Source of the DNA: Macrosteles quadrilineatus
Lineage: Eukaryota; Arthropoda; Insecta; Hemiptera; Cicadellidae
NCBI RefSeq assembly: GCF_028750875.1
Contig: NW_026542595.1
Coordinates: forward strand, 79,787,386-79,851,385
Direction of reading: 5' to 3'
Length of the DNA: 64,000 nt
The notes under the pieces were generated by a model. The model saw only the letters and a program-made list of their open reading frames with translations. It ran no database searches and had not been told where the DNA came from. The translations under genes were made by a program, and so were the position numbers. Of this stretch, positions 10,836 to 22,296 are shown piece by piece. Position 1 is the stretch's first letter. The number at the start of each line of letters is the position of its first letter.

Positions 10836-11084
10836 TAAATCTACCGTTCCTCTAGTTATAACTCATTCACGACTTTTTTCAAACTTTTCTGCTCATGAAA
10901 AATCAGTGGATTTAGAAACTGACACATTACGAGAATGTGGTAGAGGTAGCAATTGTAGCCTTTAAATAAAAATTCTGTTACCTGTTTTAAATCTTTTTTC
11001 TTTATTTTTAATTTTTTACAGAAGTAAGTATCTATAAATCTGTTTTAACTAAATAATTAATCCAACGTGTAAATTCTGATGTGA

Positions 11085-11490
11085 TCGGTAAAATTTCGAA
11101 TTCCCCCCATGTTATTCTTATAGGGAATAACATTAAAAATGGCCGACTTTGGTGTGCCCATCTGAACGGTTTAGAAACGTGCTAGAGACTTGAAATTTGC
11201 GTAGTATTGTACTATGGGATCTTAAGTTAACGGTGAAAGTTGCATAAGCCCCATTTTCAAATTTAAACCCCACCAAAAATCCAAAATGGCGGACCTCTGA
11301 AAACGACAAAACACGTTTTTTTCAAAGGGCTATAGCTCGAAAACGGTAAGAGATAGAAAAGATTTGAAAGAATCTTTGCGAACAGGAATTAAACTTTCTA
11401 CAAAACCCTCTTCAACGTTTTCCGAAAATCGCACTCCTTTAGCTTCAAAAACGCCCTACTTTCAAAATTTGGTAAATTTCTTTCACATTT
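11085..11490. repeat. Dispersed non-coding repeat (ccatgttattcttat family), unoccupied copy
   Basis: The block starts near ccatgttattcttataggga, continues with a ggccgacttt phrase, and then phrases such as agagacttgaaatttg and aaatggcggac. A diverged relative lies at 60430-61230, split by a minus-strand Helitron at 60454-61061. This copy has the undisturbed junction gggaa/taacatt at 11127/11128. Its tail (gggctatagctcgaaaacgg) is a common kind of non-coding insect repeat. Confidence 0.6.
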
Positions 11491-11800
11491 TTAACGGTTT
11501 TCTCTATGTTTTCGTACCTAAATAATTATTTTTTGCAAATATTATTAATGTTTCGTATTCTCCTTAGTTTACTTCTAATTTCACCCTTTACATGTTTTTT
11601 TCGTAGCTTTACTCCTTGACCCCAAGAGAGAGAGCTTTGCCTGTCAGTTCGTTCATTGACCAAGAGATGTGAGGGGGGGGGGGTCGGGATTGCCACCTGA
11701 GTCTCTGCTCCAAGGTGCTGGAAGCTCCTGAGATCTTGATGGCAGCCGCAGCTCTGCGACCTCCACACTCCTCATCCTCCTTGGACCCAACCTGCCATAA

Positions 11801-11840
11801 GTCCGGTATTAATAATCAACCCTGATTCATAATACCGGAC
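11801..11840. other. Short inverted repeat (11-bp arms)
   Basis: gtccggtatta at 11801-11811 is the exact reverse complement of taataccggac at 11830-11840, with an 18-bp spacer. It could form a hairpin. Function unknown; a G8 run lies nearby at about 11674-11681. Confidence 0.7.
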
Positions 11841-12065
11841 TGAGCCCCTGGGTGGATATTTATTCGGCCTGATAAACTGACCTATGAAAAAACAATAATT
11901 TAAAACAAAAAATATTAGGAATTCTGCTGATAGGTATCATCAATTATATTAAATATGGATAAAGGTAAAAATTTCTCATATTTTGTACCATTTTACAACA
12001 TTTGGCACGATTAGGTCATCACTTGGATACTCGTTTTCCAAACCATCACCCCAAAAAATGTGGAA

Positions 12066-12400
12066 ATGATATTCGTGATTCTCTTTCATCGTCAGAGGAT
12101 TTTATCTTTTCAATTTACATTTCTCTGTAGTTCCAAAAGTTTATTGAGACGCTTCGCCCAGCCGTGAGTCTCTACATCGCTCCACTCTCGGATATTGCTT
12201 CTAGAGAGGCTCTGAATTATACTCTCGATTCGTCAATCTATTCCAAAGTATTTTAATACATATTGGGATTTCTCTGACATGGAAGAAGAAAGAATATTCT
12301 TTTAAAATATAGACGGCATCAATCCTCTTCTAAAACCATGTTAGTCGATATTTTATTAAGAATTTCTTGTGAAACAGCCTTTTAAATTGTATCATCAGTA
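12066..12400 (-). repeat. Inverted repeat arm A' (partner 15062-15396)
   Basis: About 335 bp match the reverse complement of 15062-15396, including the phrases cgtgattctctttcatcg and agaggctctgaattatac. A small piece of the neighbouring unit (gacacgacaattttgtcccc, near 12554) also appears here in the same orientation as near 15667. This suggests rearranged fragments of a retroelement rather than one clean palindrome. Confidence 0.8.
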
Positions 12401-12843
12401 AAGGTTACCCAAATATTCTCAGCTAACAAATCTGTTTTTCTTCTGGATTGTTTAAGCCTAAAGATGTATTTCATTACTGCGTTTAAACTTACGAATATGC
12501 TTTATATTAAGTTCCTAATCTGCCTAACATACAAGATATCACAAGTTGATGTTGACACGACAATTTTGTCCCCTTCAAATCACATTATTCGTATCTAAAA
12601 AATACATGTTTGAAATAAGTCTGCAATGAGCTCCTGTAGTCTCCCTCAAACGGGTTTATCTCTAGTCCTATTAGTTTATGAGTTACATAGTTTAGGCGTA
12701 TCTTAGATATTAGGCTAACTCGTTTATACAAACTGACGTAATTTATTTTATACGTTTATTTTCAAAGAAGAATAAAACTATTCTATTTATAAAATGACAT
12801 GCACAAAGAAATATATCATGAGTAAAAACTGTTGTCTGCCTTC

Positions 12844-13116
12844 CAAATATGCACCTGATCTAGTTCGATTGATTACAACAACAGATTCTCCGCTGACGTT
12901 GTACTGCTGTCAAAGATCCTTAACGGCATGATCGACTGTCCCGATATGCTGAGCCGGATCCTGTTCAGGACCCCTTCAGCCACTCGCTCCAGAGACCTGT
13001 TCGCTAGGCAGCAACATCGTACCAACTACGCAGCAAACGACACGATGTACCGACTTCAGAGATCTGGCAATAGCGTCGCTGACACCAGTGCTCAAGAGGA
13101 TCGCCAGTCTGCATGA
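12844..13116 (+). pseudogene. LINE reverse transcriptase C-terminal tail remnant
   Basis: The open frame here reads as a sequence of the type LLSKILNGMIDCPDMLSRI followed by RTPSATRS and then RTNYAANDTMYRLQR. This resembles the tail region found after the RT domain in Jockey/CR1/I-type non-LTR elements, where a line such as 'L.K.LNG.ID.P.LL' precedes 'R..RTNY..N....R'. About 90 residues remain, ending at a stop at 13114-13116. Nothing of the RT active site is visible upstream. The following 13117-13310 could be a 3' UTR, since it ends near an AATAAA-like taaataaatattg at about 13295. No poly(A) tail is evident. The call depends on recollection of this motif. Confidence 0.5.
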
Positions 13117-14021
13117 GTTATCTGTCTAGGAGTTGCTACGGCGGAGGGAAGACACTTCGCTCTGCATACTACCTGTCAAGCTGATTCAATAATTAAATAT
13201 TTTTATGCAAAAATTTGTTATGTATCTCTATGCCAACATATAGCCCAAACTGCATGTAACCCATAGGGACAATTGTAATCCCCTTGTCTGCCCTTAAATA
13301 AATATTGCTATGAAAACAAACAAGAAATTAAAAACGCTAAAGAAAAGGGTAGAAAGGGACCCCACAATTACACACAAAATTTATCATCAACTGCACGCAC
13401 TAAAATTAATTTGTCATTTTTGTCATTGCCATCAATACCTCATGAATTTATTTTGGTTTATTACATTCACGCATGTTCATAATTGTCTTGGATTCATTCA
13501 TTACTTTGTTCAAAACTGTAAAAATGGAGTGTTCCGTTGAAATGTAAAATAATAAATAATAATAATAATTACATCAGGTGATCGGTAGGAAGAGAATCCG
13601 AAAAAAGAGCAGAGTACAGTACAATTAGAAATTGACAATTAATTTTTAGAAAAGAAATTGGAATCCCAGCTCCAACTTCAAATTCTCTCGCTGACCGACA
13701 TTTGTTTCTAATTATCCTCAAACACATACTGATTGCCCTTAAAACAGCTCAAATTGTTTTATCTTATCCAACAATTAATTACCAAACTGTATGGTTTATT
13801 CAATTTTTCTGATAGTTATTCAGCCATAACCATTAAAAACATTTGGAATTCGTTTCCAAAAATTCCATCAACACTTGTGACAAGAGGAGTAAATTATGCA
13901 TGTCGTTGTTCGCAAGCTTTAGTATACTTTCTTTTTTTCATCTTCCGCTTTTTTATAACTTGTTGATGAGGGATGGAGACATAAGATGGAGCATCAGTGT
14001 CAACGACAATGCCTCCATCTG
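13117..14021. other. Non-genic stretch
   Basis: AT-rich, with a short (aat)n run near 13550-13570. Small open frames exist but show no recognisable motif. Confidence 0.45.
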
Positions 14022-14834
14022 AGTCTCCCATACGCCTCTACAAGCTAAATCAGCTTTTAGTGCAAGTTATTGTAGATGGCTACCTTCTGCTATCAAGGGC
14101 TCTTTTATGCAGTTTCCCCAGGCTTGTTCCATCATATTACCTATTGAGCCCCTTATTTCGCTGTGTCTTTTTATTATAATTCCTCCATTCCGAAAGGCTT
14201 ACAGGCGTTTTCCCATAACATAGAGCAAGGACATACCTAAATTCTTGTGATGAAATGTCTAGATTAAGTTTCTTCAGAGGCACCCATGATAGCCAACATC
14301 CATGTTCTGCTTTAGGTCCTGCATTGCGCATTATAATTTTCTACCAGTTTTCTGAGAATGTTTCCAAATGCTGCCTTAATAATTGTTCTTCCATGGATTT
14401 CTTTACTTCTTTTCATGACTTCAACGACAAATTTAGAGCACATTCATGGGAATCAAAAAAAAATTTAGGGTCCTCTTTAAAAAAGATGTAAGAATCATGC
14501 ATCCATCTTCAGATGATTTAAAGATATAATTTAAATGTTTTGTTGAATCTATTCTTCTTATCCCTCCTCTTTTAACAATAAAAGAAATTGTTGATTTGAA
14601 GGGGACGAAATTGTTGTGTCGAAGAGAATACAATTAATTTTTATTTTAGATAAATAATAGCTGAAAACTCAAAATGTAAAAAAGACTAAGCTATAGTATA
14701 GGCCTACTGAGATAAATTTGAAAAATCTACTTAATTCAACTTTGTTCCGACAATGTTCTGATAGGCAAATGACATGAATATCTAGGCCAAATAAAAATCA
14801 CTCCAGCTGAAAGACTGTATCTTTTAGTCTCCGA
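14022..14834 (-). repeat. Long inverted repeat arm B' (partner 15455-16320)
   Basis: This arm of about 0.8 kb is the inverted counterpart of 15455-16320, with scattered mismatches and small indels. In minus orientation it carries the same decayed coding block: a WVPLKKLNLDISSQEFRYV segment at 14137-14331 followed by ALCYGK. The arms are separated by about 620 bp. Substitutions and indels between arms indicate they are not a very recent duplication. Confidence 0.85.
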
Positions 14835-14944
14835 ATGTTGATTGTCTTGCATGCTCTACACCTGGCAGTCATCCAGGTGTAGGAGGTCCTGGTGTCATCA
14901 TCAAATGTTTCTCCTGCATTAGAAGGGCTTGTTCGTACGTCTAT

Positions 14945-15061
14945 AAACAGTCTACCTGACATTCGTCTCTCCCTTTGGCTTCTGATTTATTATTTACAGT
15001 GGTGGAGGAGCTGGTTGTCACCTCTCGTTTGACTGCTGCATAGGCTGGTCATCAGGTACAA
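14945..15061 (+). repeat. Isolated monomer of the 127-bp repeat
   Basis: The phrases ttatttattatttacagtgg and gctggttgtcacctctcg match the 127-bp tandem units at 16324-16690. This single unit sits between inverted arms B' and A, which suggests that the repeat belongs to the 3' end of the same retroelement family. Confidence 0.7.
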
Positions 15062-15396
15062 ACTGATGATACAATTTAAAAAGCAGTTTCACAAGAAATT
15101 GTTAATAAAATATTGACTAACATGGTTTTAGAAGAGGATTAATGCCGTCTATATTTTAAAACAATATTCTTCCTTCTTACATTTCAAAGTAATCCCAAAA
15201 TGTATTAAAATACTTTGGAATAGATTGACGAATCGAGAGTATAATTCAGAGCCTCTCTAGAAGCAATATCCGTTAGTGGAGCGATGTAGACTCACGGCTG
15301 GGTGAAGCGTCTCAATAAACTTTTGGAACTACAGAGAAATGTAAATTGAGAAGATAAAATCCTCTGGCGATGAAAGAGAATCACGAATATCATTTG
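15062..15396 (+). repeat. Inverted repeat arm A (partner 12066-12400)
   Basis: Reverse complement of 12066-12400 over about 335 bp. It lies directly before arm B (15455-16320). In the other copy the two blocks are not in the order expected of a simple inversion, so the locus has been rearranged. Confidence 0.8.
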
Positions 15397-15454
15397 TATA
15401 AAAGCTATATTTGGCTTCAACGTTTCAATGTAAAGCTGGTTTATTCGTCCATTT

Positions 15455-16320
15455 TCGGGGACTAAAAGATACAGTCTTTCTGCTGGAGAGATTTTATTTG
15501 GCCTGGATATTCATGTCATTTTTTTATCAGATTATTGTCAGATCAAAGTTGAATTAAGTAGATTTTTCAAAGTTATCTCAGTAGGCCTATACTATAGCTT
15601 GGTATTTTTTACATTTTGAGATATCAGCTATTATTTATCTAAAATAAAAATTAATTGTATTCACTTCGACACAACAATTTCGTCCCCTTCAAATGAACAA
15701 TTTCTTTTATTATTAAAAGAGGAGGGATAAGAATAATAGATTTAAAAAAACAGTCAAATTATATGTCTAAATCATCTGAAGATGGATGCATGATTCTTAC
15801 ATCTTTTCTAAAGAGAACACTAAATTTTGTTTTGATTCCCATGAATGTGCCCTAAATTTGTCGTTGAAGTCATGTAAAGAAGTAAAGAAATCCACGGAAG
15901 AACAATTATTAAGGCAGCATTTGGAAACATTCTCAGAAAACTGGCAGAAAATTATAATGCGCAATGCAGGACCTAAAGCGAAACATGGATGTTTGCTAGC
16001 ATGGTTGCCTCTGAAGAAACTTAATCTATACATTTCATCACAAGAATTTAGGTATGTCCTTGCTCTATGTTATGGGAAAAACCTGTAAACTTCCCTTTAA
16101 AGATGTGAGGGATGCGGAAATGAGTTCAGTGTGGAGCATGCTCTTAAATTTCGGAATGGATGAATTATAATAAAAAGACAAGCGAAATAAGAGACTCAAT
16201 AGCTAATATGATGGAACAAGCCTGGGGAAACTGCATAAAAGAGCCCTTGATAGCAGAAGGTAGCCATCTACAATAACCTGCACTAAAAGCTGATTTAGCT
16301 TGTAGAGGCGTATGGGAGAC
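15455..16320 (+). repeat. Long inverted repeat arm B (partner 14022-14834)
   Basis: Inverted counterpart of 14022-14834, starting at cggggactaaaagatac and ending at cgtatgggagac. It contains the better preserved coding remnant at 15786-16320, described separately. Confidence 0.85.
15786..16320 (+). pseudogene. Retroelement C-terminal domain remnant
   Basis: A 100-codon frame at 15786-16088 contains an AGPKAKHG segment, then LPLKKLNLYISSQEFRYVLA and LCYGK. Downstream, in shifted frames, the translation shows a CGNEFSVEHALK-like stretch and then an IRDSIANMMEQAWGN stretch, ending in a LACRGVWE-like motif. I recall this order (W.(S/A).LP(L/I)...G..L....F..A...RYG, then C.CG..F.V.HAL.C, then R...) from the region after the RT domain in widespread metazoan retroelement proteins, but I cannot name the clade. 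At least two frameshifts or stops break it. A second, inverted copy lies at 14022-14331. The tandem 127-bp repeats follow directly, perhaps as a 3' UTR. Confidence 0.45.
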
Positions 16321-16323
16321 TTT

Positions 16324-16690
16324 ACAGCAGGTCTGTAAAGTAAACTCTCTGGCAGTTGTCTCTCCCTGTGGCATCTGATTTATTATTTACAGTGGTGGAG
16401 GAGGTGGTTGTCACCTCTCGTTGGACTGCTGCTTGGGCTGTTCCTCAGGTACAGCAGGTCTGCAAAGTAGATTCCCTGGTAGTCGTCTCTCTCTGTGGCC
16501 TCTTATTTATTATTTACAATGGTGAAGGAGCTGGTTGTCACCTCTCGTTGGACTGCTGCTTGGGCTGTTCCTCAGGTACAGCAGGTCTGCAAAGTAGATT
16601 CCCTGGTAGTCGTCTCTCTCTGTGGCATCTGATTTATTATTTACAATGGTGGAGGAGCTGGTTGTCACCTCTCGTTGGACTGCTGCATGG
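16324..16690 (+). repeat. 127-bp tandem repeat, three units
   Basis: The phrase aggtacagcaggtctgc recurs at 16447 and 16574, giving a 127-bp period; a diverged first unit starts near 16324. Each unit includes ttatttattatttaca and gttgtcacctctcgttgg. A lone unit lies at 14945-15061. Likely the 3' repeat region of a retroelement. Confidence 0.85.
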
Positions 16691-17469
16691 GTAGTCAACT
16701 GAGTCCTCTTTAGTACGAGTAGATCCAAAAAGTGCTTAAAATCTTCAGAATTTTGACTGCGTGAATGATTAATTGATTAATATTTGTGCTTCTTATCGAT
16801 GATAGGAAAATTCTGTTCAACAATTCCTAATATGTTGTATGGTTGTGTCAGAGAGCCAATTACTCAGTAATTCTGTAGCCATTGTTGACTTTCTTGTTTG
16901 TCCCGAATCTTATCTGCGTCGAGTCGGTAGACAAACTTATATCTATAATAAGTGTTCCACCTTCTCCATTAGCTTTTCGATTGTGATATTCTTATTTTTT
17001 ATATACAAATTCAATTGGCAGTCGTTTACACTTAGGGATTTGATTTCCTCGCTGAATTAGTGTTTTCAAAGGCAGAGTTTTTTTTTGTTATAATGGTTGA
17101 ATTTGAAAACATAATTTTCTTTAGATATACCTGTCTAAGGTCTGGTGTCCTTTTATTCCTACAAATACTTGTTCGTTAACAGTGTAGATTTTTCAGTAAA
17201 CAAATTTATGAATTTGGTAATTCTTTTAACTATTAATTAAGTTTCCTATTTTGATGGTTTATTTTATTGTTCATGATATTTTATTGTTCAAACCATAAAA
17301 TAAAATAAAATCAAAGGTGTCAATATTAAACAGCGACATTATCACTTAGATCAAATCCTCTAGCGGTTTGGCGGGATTTTAACCCAGGACCTCAGGGACC
17401 GAAGTTCCGTGCTCGAGCACTATATTAGCTAACTTGTAAAGAAGTGTTTTTAACTCCCAAGAGAATTTT
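16691..17469. other. Non-genic AT-rich stretch
   Basis: No supported gene. Near 17360-17420 the minus strand has a gggttaaaatcccgcc phrase resembling a degenerate tRNA B box; this was considered and not accepted as a tRNA gene. Confidence 0.45.
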
Positions 17470-17649
17470 TTAGGTTAAAGATACAAAGGTACTCGGAGAC
17501 ATCGAAATGACTCCAAAGGAGGGGAGAGATGCTCGGATGGGGTTGGTAAGGTACTCACCCCCACCTCTTGGGTACCATTCGGCGGGTACTTAACCAGGGT
17601 GTTTGGCACCGAGAAGTCAGTTGGGCCTCCGGGCCCGACCCCGCCGGAT

Positions 17650-18375
17650 GGGCGTGCTGAGCCACCGGTGTGGGGCCTGATGGGCGTGTTGAGCCCCGGG
17701 CACCGTCGGACGGGCGTGTTGAGCCCCCGACACCCTCGCATGGGCGTGTTGAGCCCCCGACACCCTCGCATGGGCGTGTTGAGCCCGCGAGTTACCTGAT
17801 GGGCGTGTTGAGCCCGCAAGTTACCTGATGGGCGTGTTGAGCCCGCGAGTTACCTGATGGGCGTGTTGAGCCCGCGAGTTACCTGATGGGCGTGTTGAGC
17901 CACGGGTACGTTGGACGGGCGTGTTGAGCCCCCGGCACCCTCGCATGGGCGTGTTGAGCCCGCAAGTTACCTGATGGGCGTGTTGAGCCCGCGAGTTACC
18001 TGATGGGCGTGTTGAGCCACGGGTACGTTGGACGGGCGTGTTGAGCCCCCGACACCCTAGCATGGGCGTGTTGAGCCCGCGAGTTACCTGATGGGCGTGT
18101 TGAGCCCGCAAGTTACCTGATGGGCGTGTTGAGCCCGCGAGTTACCTGATGGGCGTGTTGAGCCACGGGTACGTTGGACGGGCGTGTTGAGCCCCTGGCA
18201 CCCTCGCATGGGCGTGTTGAGCCCGCGAGCTACCTGATGGGCGTGTTGAGCCACGGGTACCACTGGATGGGCGTGTTGAGCCACGGGTACCACTGGACGG
18301 GCGTGTTGAGCCACCAGCACCGTCGGATGGGCGTGTTGAGCCCCCGACACCCCGCATGGGCGTGTTGAGCACGCG
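17650..18375. repeat. GC-rich minisatellite, 29-30-bp period, about 25 units
   Basis: The core gggcgtgttgagcc recurs at 17650, 17682, 17712, 17742, 17772, 17801, 17830, 17859, 17888, 17917, 17947 and onward to 18358. Periods are 29 or 30 bp. Two spacer types alternate: one based on cgcgagttacctgat and one on cccgacaccctcgcat, plus a third based on acgggtacgttggac. The array is strikingly GC-rich against AT-rich flanks. Long minus-strand open frames across it follow from repeat composition rather than from a gene. Confidence 0.95.
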
Positions 18376-18910
18376 GGTCCGTAGTCGTAGGTGGAGGGGA
18401 GGACTTTGGAGTCCCCCTCCACGTTAAATGCGTATACATAGGTATACGCTAAGTGTTGATGGAGTTTGTGTCGGACTGCAGACCGAGTAGACTGCCTACA
18501 GAGTGCTAACTTCTGAGCAAGTGACGCCAGAACCGTCTCCAGTGGAGAGCAGTAGCACATTAAACCGGCCCAGCTTGACTTCTGTGCTTGGAAAGTCAGA
18601 ACCGTCTCCAGTGGAGAGCAGCAGCTAGGGGACCGAGGATTCCGGGGTGAAGGTTCCAAGGATCTAGACCGCGGACCCACACGGATATATTTTAGGAGTG
18701 TCGTAGACCACCGGGCCAGTAACGGCGCAAGCAAGACTTGATCCAACCTCTGCCCAACCCCTGAATACGAGCCCGGAGACACTGCCTGGTAGGAGGACTA
18801 CGGACCCAGGATCAAGACTGTATATAATATTGTATATGGAAACATATGTGTTAGGATAAGGATATAAAGGAATAAAATGGAAGTTTGAGATACCCAGAGT
18901 CTTTCACTTA
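18376..18910. other. GC-rich flank with hairpins, TATA-like and poly(A)-signal-like motifs
   Basis: It contains a hairpin from ggaggggaggact and agtccccctcc (about 18392-18420), a perfect 8-bp stem gcgtatac/gtatacgc near 18430-18449, and a direct duplication of agaaccgtctccagtggaga near 18530 and 18599. Toward its end lie tatataatattgtatat (about 18821) and aataaa (about 18871). This could be the end of an LTR or other element that also includes the minisatellite, but I found no matching second copy. The minus-strand frame 18084-18782 has no recognisable domain. Confidence 0.45.
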
Positions 18911-19168
18911 TCAACCCTTACCACCCTTGATAAGGCCTAGTGCTCTGAAGGAAACTTCCTCACAAGCTCCCCAATCGAAACAAAGTGAAACTTACACAAA
19001 CATACTAAAACGGTATCCTTAATGTATAAGGCCACCAACAACTATTAAGATTATATGTTACAGGTTCCCTATAACAAAAGTAAACGCGAGGGCATGTTTT
19101 GGTTTTTGGGTCTCTGGAAAATTAGCCAAAACTGTAATACGTCTACATGACTTAAAAAGGACGTTGTG

Positions 19169-19576
19169 CACCATTGTGTCAAATTAAATAACCTCAAGTT
19201 ACTGACAGTTTTTTCTGTTCGAGTTAATGACGTAAAGTATATATATATTTAATTAATCATTATTAAAGAACAAAATAAAGTTTTATAATTTTGTTTAAAT
19301 ACTTTGTATCAGTTATTGCACTACCATTACAACTTAAGATGGTAACCATTATGAAAGAAAAACTCAAACAAACACCATTGTGTCAAATTAAATAACCTCA
19401 AGTTACTGACAGTTTTTTCTGTTCGAGTTAATGACGTAAAGTATATATATCTTTAATTAATCATTATTAAAGAACAAAATAAAGTTTTATAATTTTGTTT
19501 AAATACTTTGTATCAGTTATTGCACTACCATTACAACTTAAGATGGTAACCATTACGAAAGAAAAACTCAAACAAA
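19169..19576. repeat. 204-bp tandem duplication
   Basis: Two nearly identical units (19169-19372 and 19373-19576), each starting near caccattgtgtcaaatt and ending near gaaaaactcaaacaaa. Only a few substitutions separate them, so the event is recent. No coding content. Confidence 0.92.
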
Positions 19577-19746
19577 TTAACTGATTTAACGAGCATTCAA
19601 TTTCATCTTTCACTCCTATTTGGGTTGAAATACTCAAATATGTGGCGTCACCATCTCAATGCACAACCAATCATGGCAATGATAGTGATACTGAGAGCCC
19701 AATGTAATTCAGAAATAGTATATTACGTTACTAGTCCTGAAAATAA

Positions 19747-19824
19747 GTGTTTACCGGACGAGTGTGGTCGTTCCCGTGCGAGACGAAGTCGAGTACGGGA
19801 TTACCATACGAGTCCGGTAAACAC
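19747..19824. other. 78-bp imperfect hairpin
   Basis: gtgtttaccggac (19747-19759) pairs exactly with gtccggtaaacac (19812-19824), and inner segments (gtggt/accat, tcccgt/acggga) can extend the stem around cgagacgaagtcgag. Possibly a short MITE or a structured element. The phrase cgagacgaagtcga recurs at about 38908. Confidence 0.75.
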
Positions 19825-22296
19825 ATTTTGGACGAGTTACGTACGATAGTTTACGGCATACTACTAAATCCGTACAGATCCTTATATATTTCCACCAACT
19901 AAAGGACTAAATATCACTAGTCATAAACCTTTAAGAGATTGGAGAGGTTATGTTTTTGTTTATAACCACTCACTGCCAACTAAATACAGTATATTCAGCT
20001 GATTGGTGTCCGGTAAAACTCATTGCAGTACAGTATTACGCAATGAAACCCCATTTGAATAAGCTGGCGGCAAACAGCTGTTTTCTGGACTAAATCCTTA
20101 CATGGGAAGTTCGTCAAAATAATGTAGTGTGGCGTAAACGTATTTACACCAATAGGTTTAATACTGTAATGTTTGATAAAGAGTACTTGGATTAGTATTG
20201 TAACAATAACCTAATCTTTATTATCAATAGGATATTAATTGAAACGGACCACCGCGCAAATATTAAAGTTATAGGAAACATCTCATATTTAGAACGTGAT
20301 TCCTTTTGTTACTTTGAAGGATAAATCCGTGTCGCCTTTTATTCATGTTCCAATATACAATATTAGAAAACCTGAAGTATTACTACGTTAAAAATTGTTG
20401 AAATACTAGTTTGAAATATATTCATTTGTTTGAAGATATGTATGATGTGGTGATGATACAATTATGATGTCCTGAATACAAACATGAACAACTTACAGTG
20501 ATAAATTCAATATATCATTTTATTGCATAACAAATCCATAATGTAAATTCCCTGTTGCTCCTGTTCGGCGTATGACCGATTATCACCCCAACGTTATACC
20601 AAGGGCGGACTGTTACTGTTCACACGGTGTTTAGCCGGATCACATTAACATCTAAATGACGTCATGTCGAGGCTTAACTGACGACACGTCGCTGACCTAG
20701 TCCCTGTCTCAAAATACTATGCTACTAAAATGATTTAAAAACCATAATGTGGGAAAATGGTGTACTATATACACCTACTCTCCCCTTATAAGTTTTTTGT
20801 TGGCTTCAAATTTTCTTGAATTTTTCGTTCCCTCATTAATTTAGTTGACAAAATTATTTCTAAGGTATTATAGACACTTTTATTGTTATTACGTAATTAT
20901 TTTACTTATTCAAAACCGGGGAATGTTTAAACCATTTATACTTTTATTTCAATGATAACATAAAGGTGGTTAAGAAGTAATCATTGGTCCATCATAAAAA
21001 AATATATATTTGTAGGTTATAAATAAATGTCTTTTTTATATGCCATTTGAAAAACTGTATATATTAAAACTTTTAAATCTTGGTATAGTATTTAATCAAA
21101 ATTATTACATTATTACAAAATTGTTATATTAAAATCGTGCTAGTGTAGAGTATACTAGGTTTTTAATTGAACAGTGATAGTCTTAACTACTTGGAACTTT
21201 TTTGTAAGGGAAATTTTATTCCGCGAAAACATTAATTACTCTCCGCATTAAAACATTTCTTTTCAATTAAGAAGAAAACACTCTACTTTTGTGAAATGCA
21301 GAAATATCCTCGTCTCTTTGTAGGGATCCTGGTTCTCAAAAGCCTGCAACGGCGAATGAGAAGTGTAAAGATGAAAGTCTCGTTTTTGCCGCGGTATTCC
21401 TCCGTGAAGCGTTTCGGCATCAAAGCATCGATGCAGCAATTTTACATTCGTCTAAATATTACAAAGGTTGTTAGATTACTTGATTATTGAGCTGAAAATA
21501 TGCCAAGATGAAAATCTCAAATATCTCAAATGTGTGCCATAAAATATGATGCGTGAACATTTTACAATCGCCTTTGTATTATTTTATAACCGGGATCTTA
21601 AATTAGAAACAATTTCACACATCGGGATGTACTTAGATGTTCACGAATCCTATCCACTATAATTTATTCAGCAGGTCATAAATAAATTAGTTTCCAACAT
21701 ACAGTCTAAAGGGTCCTTACCTCAGAAGAAACGGGTAATGGTTAGCTGGTCCCGTAATCCGAGGGTCGAAAAAGGTTGGGGCAATAAAACGACTCCACTG
21801 GTCCCGAGAGGTCCAGGTAGTTTTGGGGCGGCTAATCCAGTGGGGCAATGAGTCATGAAGCGTGATGTAAACAAACAATAAATACTTGCAGTCCTGTCCT
21901 CGGCAATGAATGGTGCGAATTTTTGAATTCCCTCGCCATAGGTCATCATCCCATCGCGAAGCTCTAAACAATGCATCACTTCACTCTAAACGTCAACAAC
22001 AGCAAATACTTGAAGCGCTCTCGGTATCAAAGAATGTTGCGAATTTGGGGTTTAGTAGCACTCACCTACCATAAGGGGAAGTTGATAAATATACCTTTAA
22101 ACATCAATGAGAGAAGTAAACAAAATTGAGTACAAGAGGTAGTACTGTAATAAGCAAAGTTAGTAGGGATATTTATGTTCAAAATCAAATGTTAAGGGGA
22201 GAGAAGGAACGTGGAGGAAAAAGAAGACTGTAGCAATGAAATACTTCATCGACAAAAAGCTAGAATCTCTTTCAACAGGGGAGATCAACCTGGTAA
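19825..22296. other. Non-genic stretch with dispersed repeats
   Basis: Contains the second copy of the 10.74-kb repeat (20610-20705) and a block at 20925-20995 (aaaccatttatacttttatttc ... attggtccatcat, abbreviated) that recurs near 38760-38840. No coding region was recognised. Confidence 0.5.
20610..20705. repeat. Dispersed repeat, copy 2 (partner at 10735-10835)
   Basis: Shares gatcacattaacatctaaatg and gtcgaggcttaactg with 10735-10835 in the same orientation. Confidence 0.6.

Noticed and set aside
17350..17425. Possible tRNA or tRNA-derived SINE on the minus strand (gggttaaaatcccgcc resembling a B box)
   Set aside because: The B box has a mismatch at a key position, the A box is poor, and no cloverleaf with paired acceptor arms can be drawn.
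18084..18782. A 232-codon minus-strand open frame
   Set aside because: Half of it is minisatellite translation, and the rest has no recognisable domain. GC-rich tandem repeats often stay open by composition.
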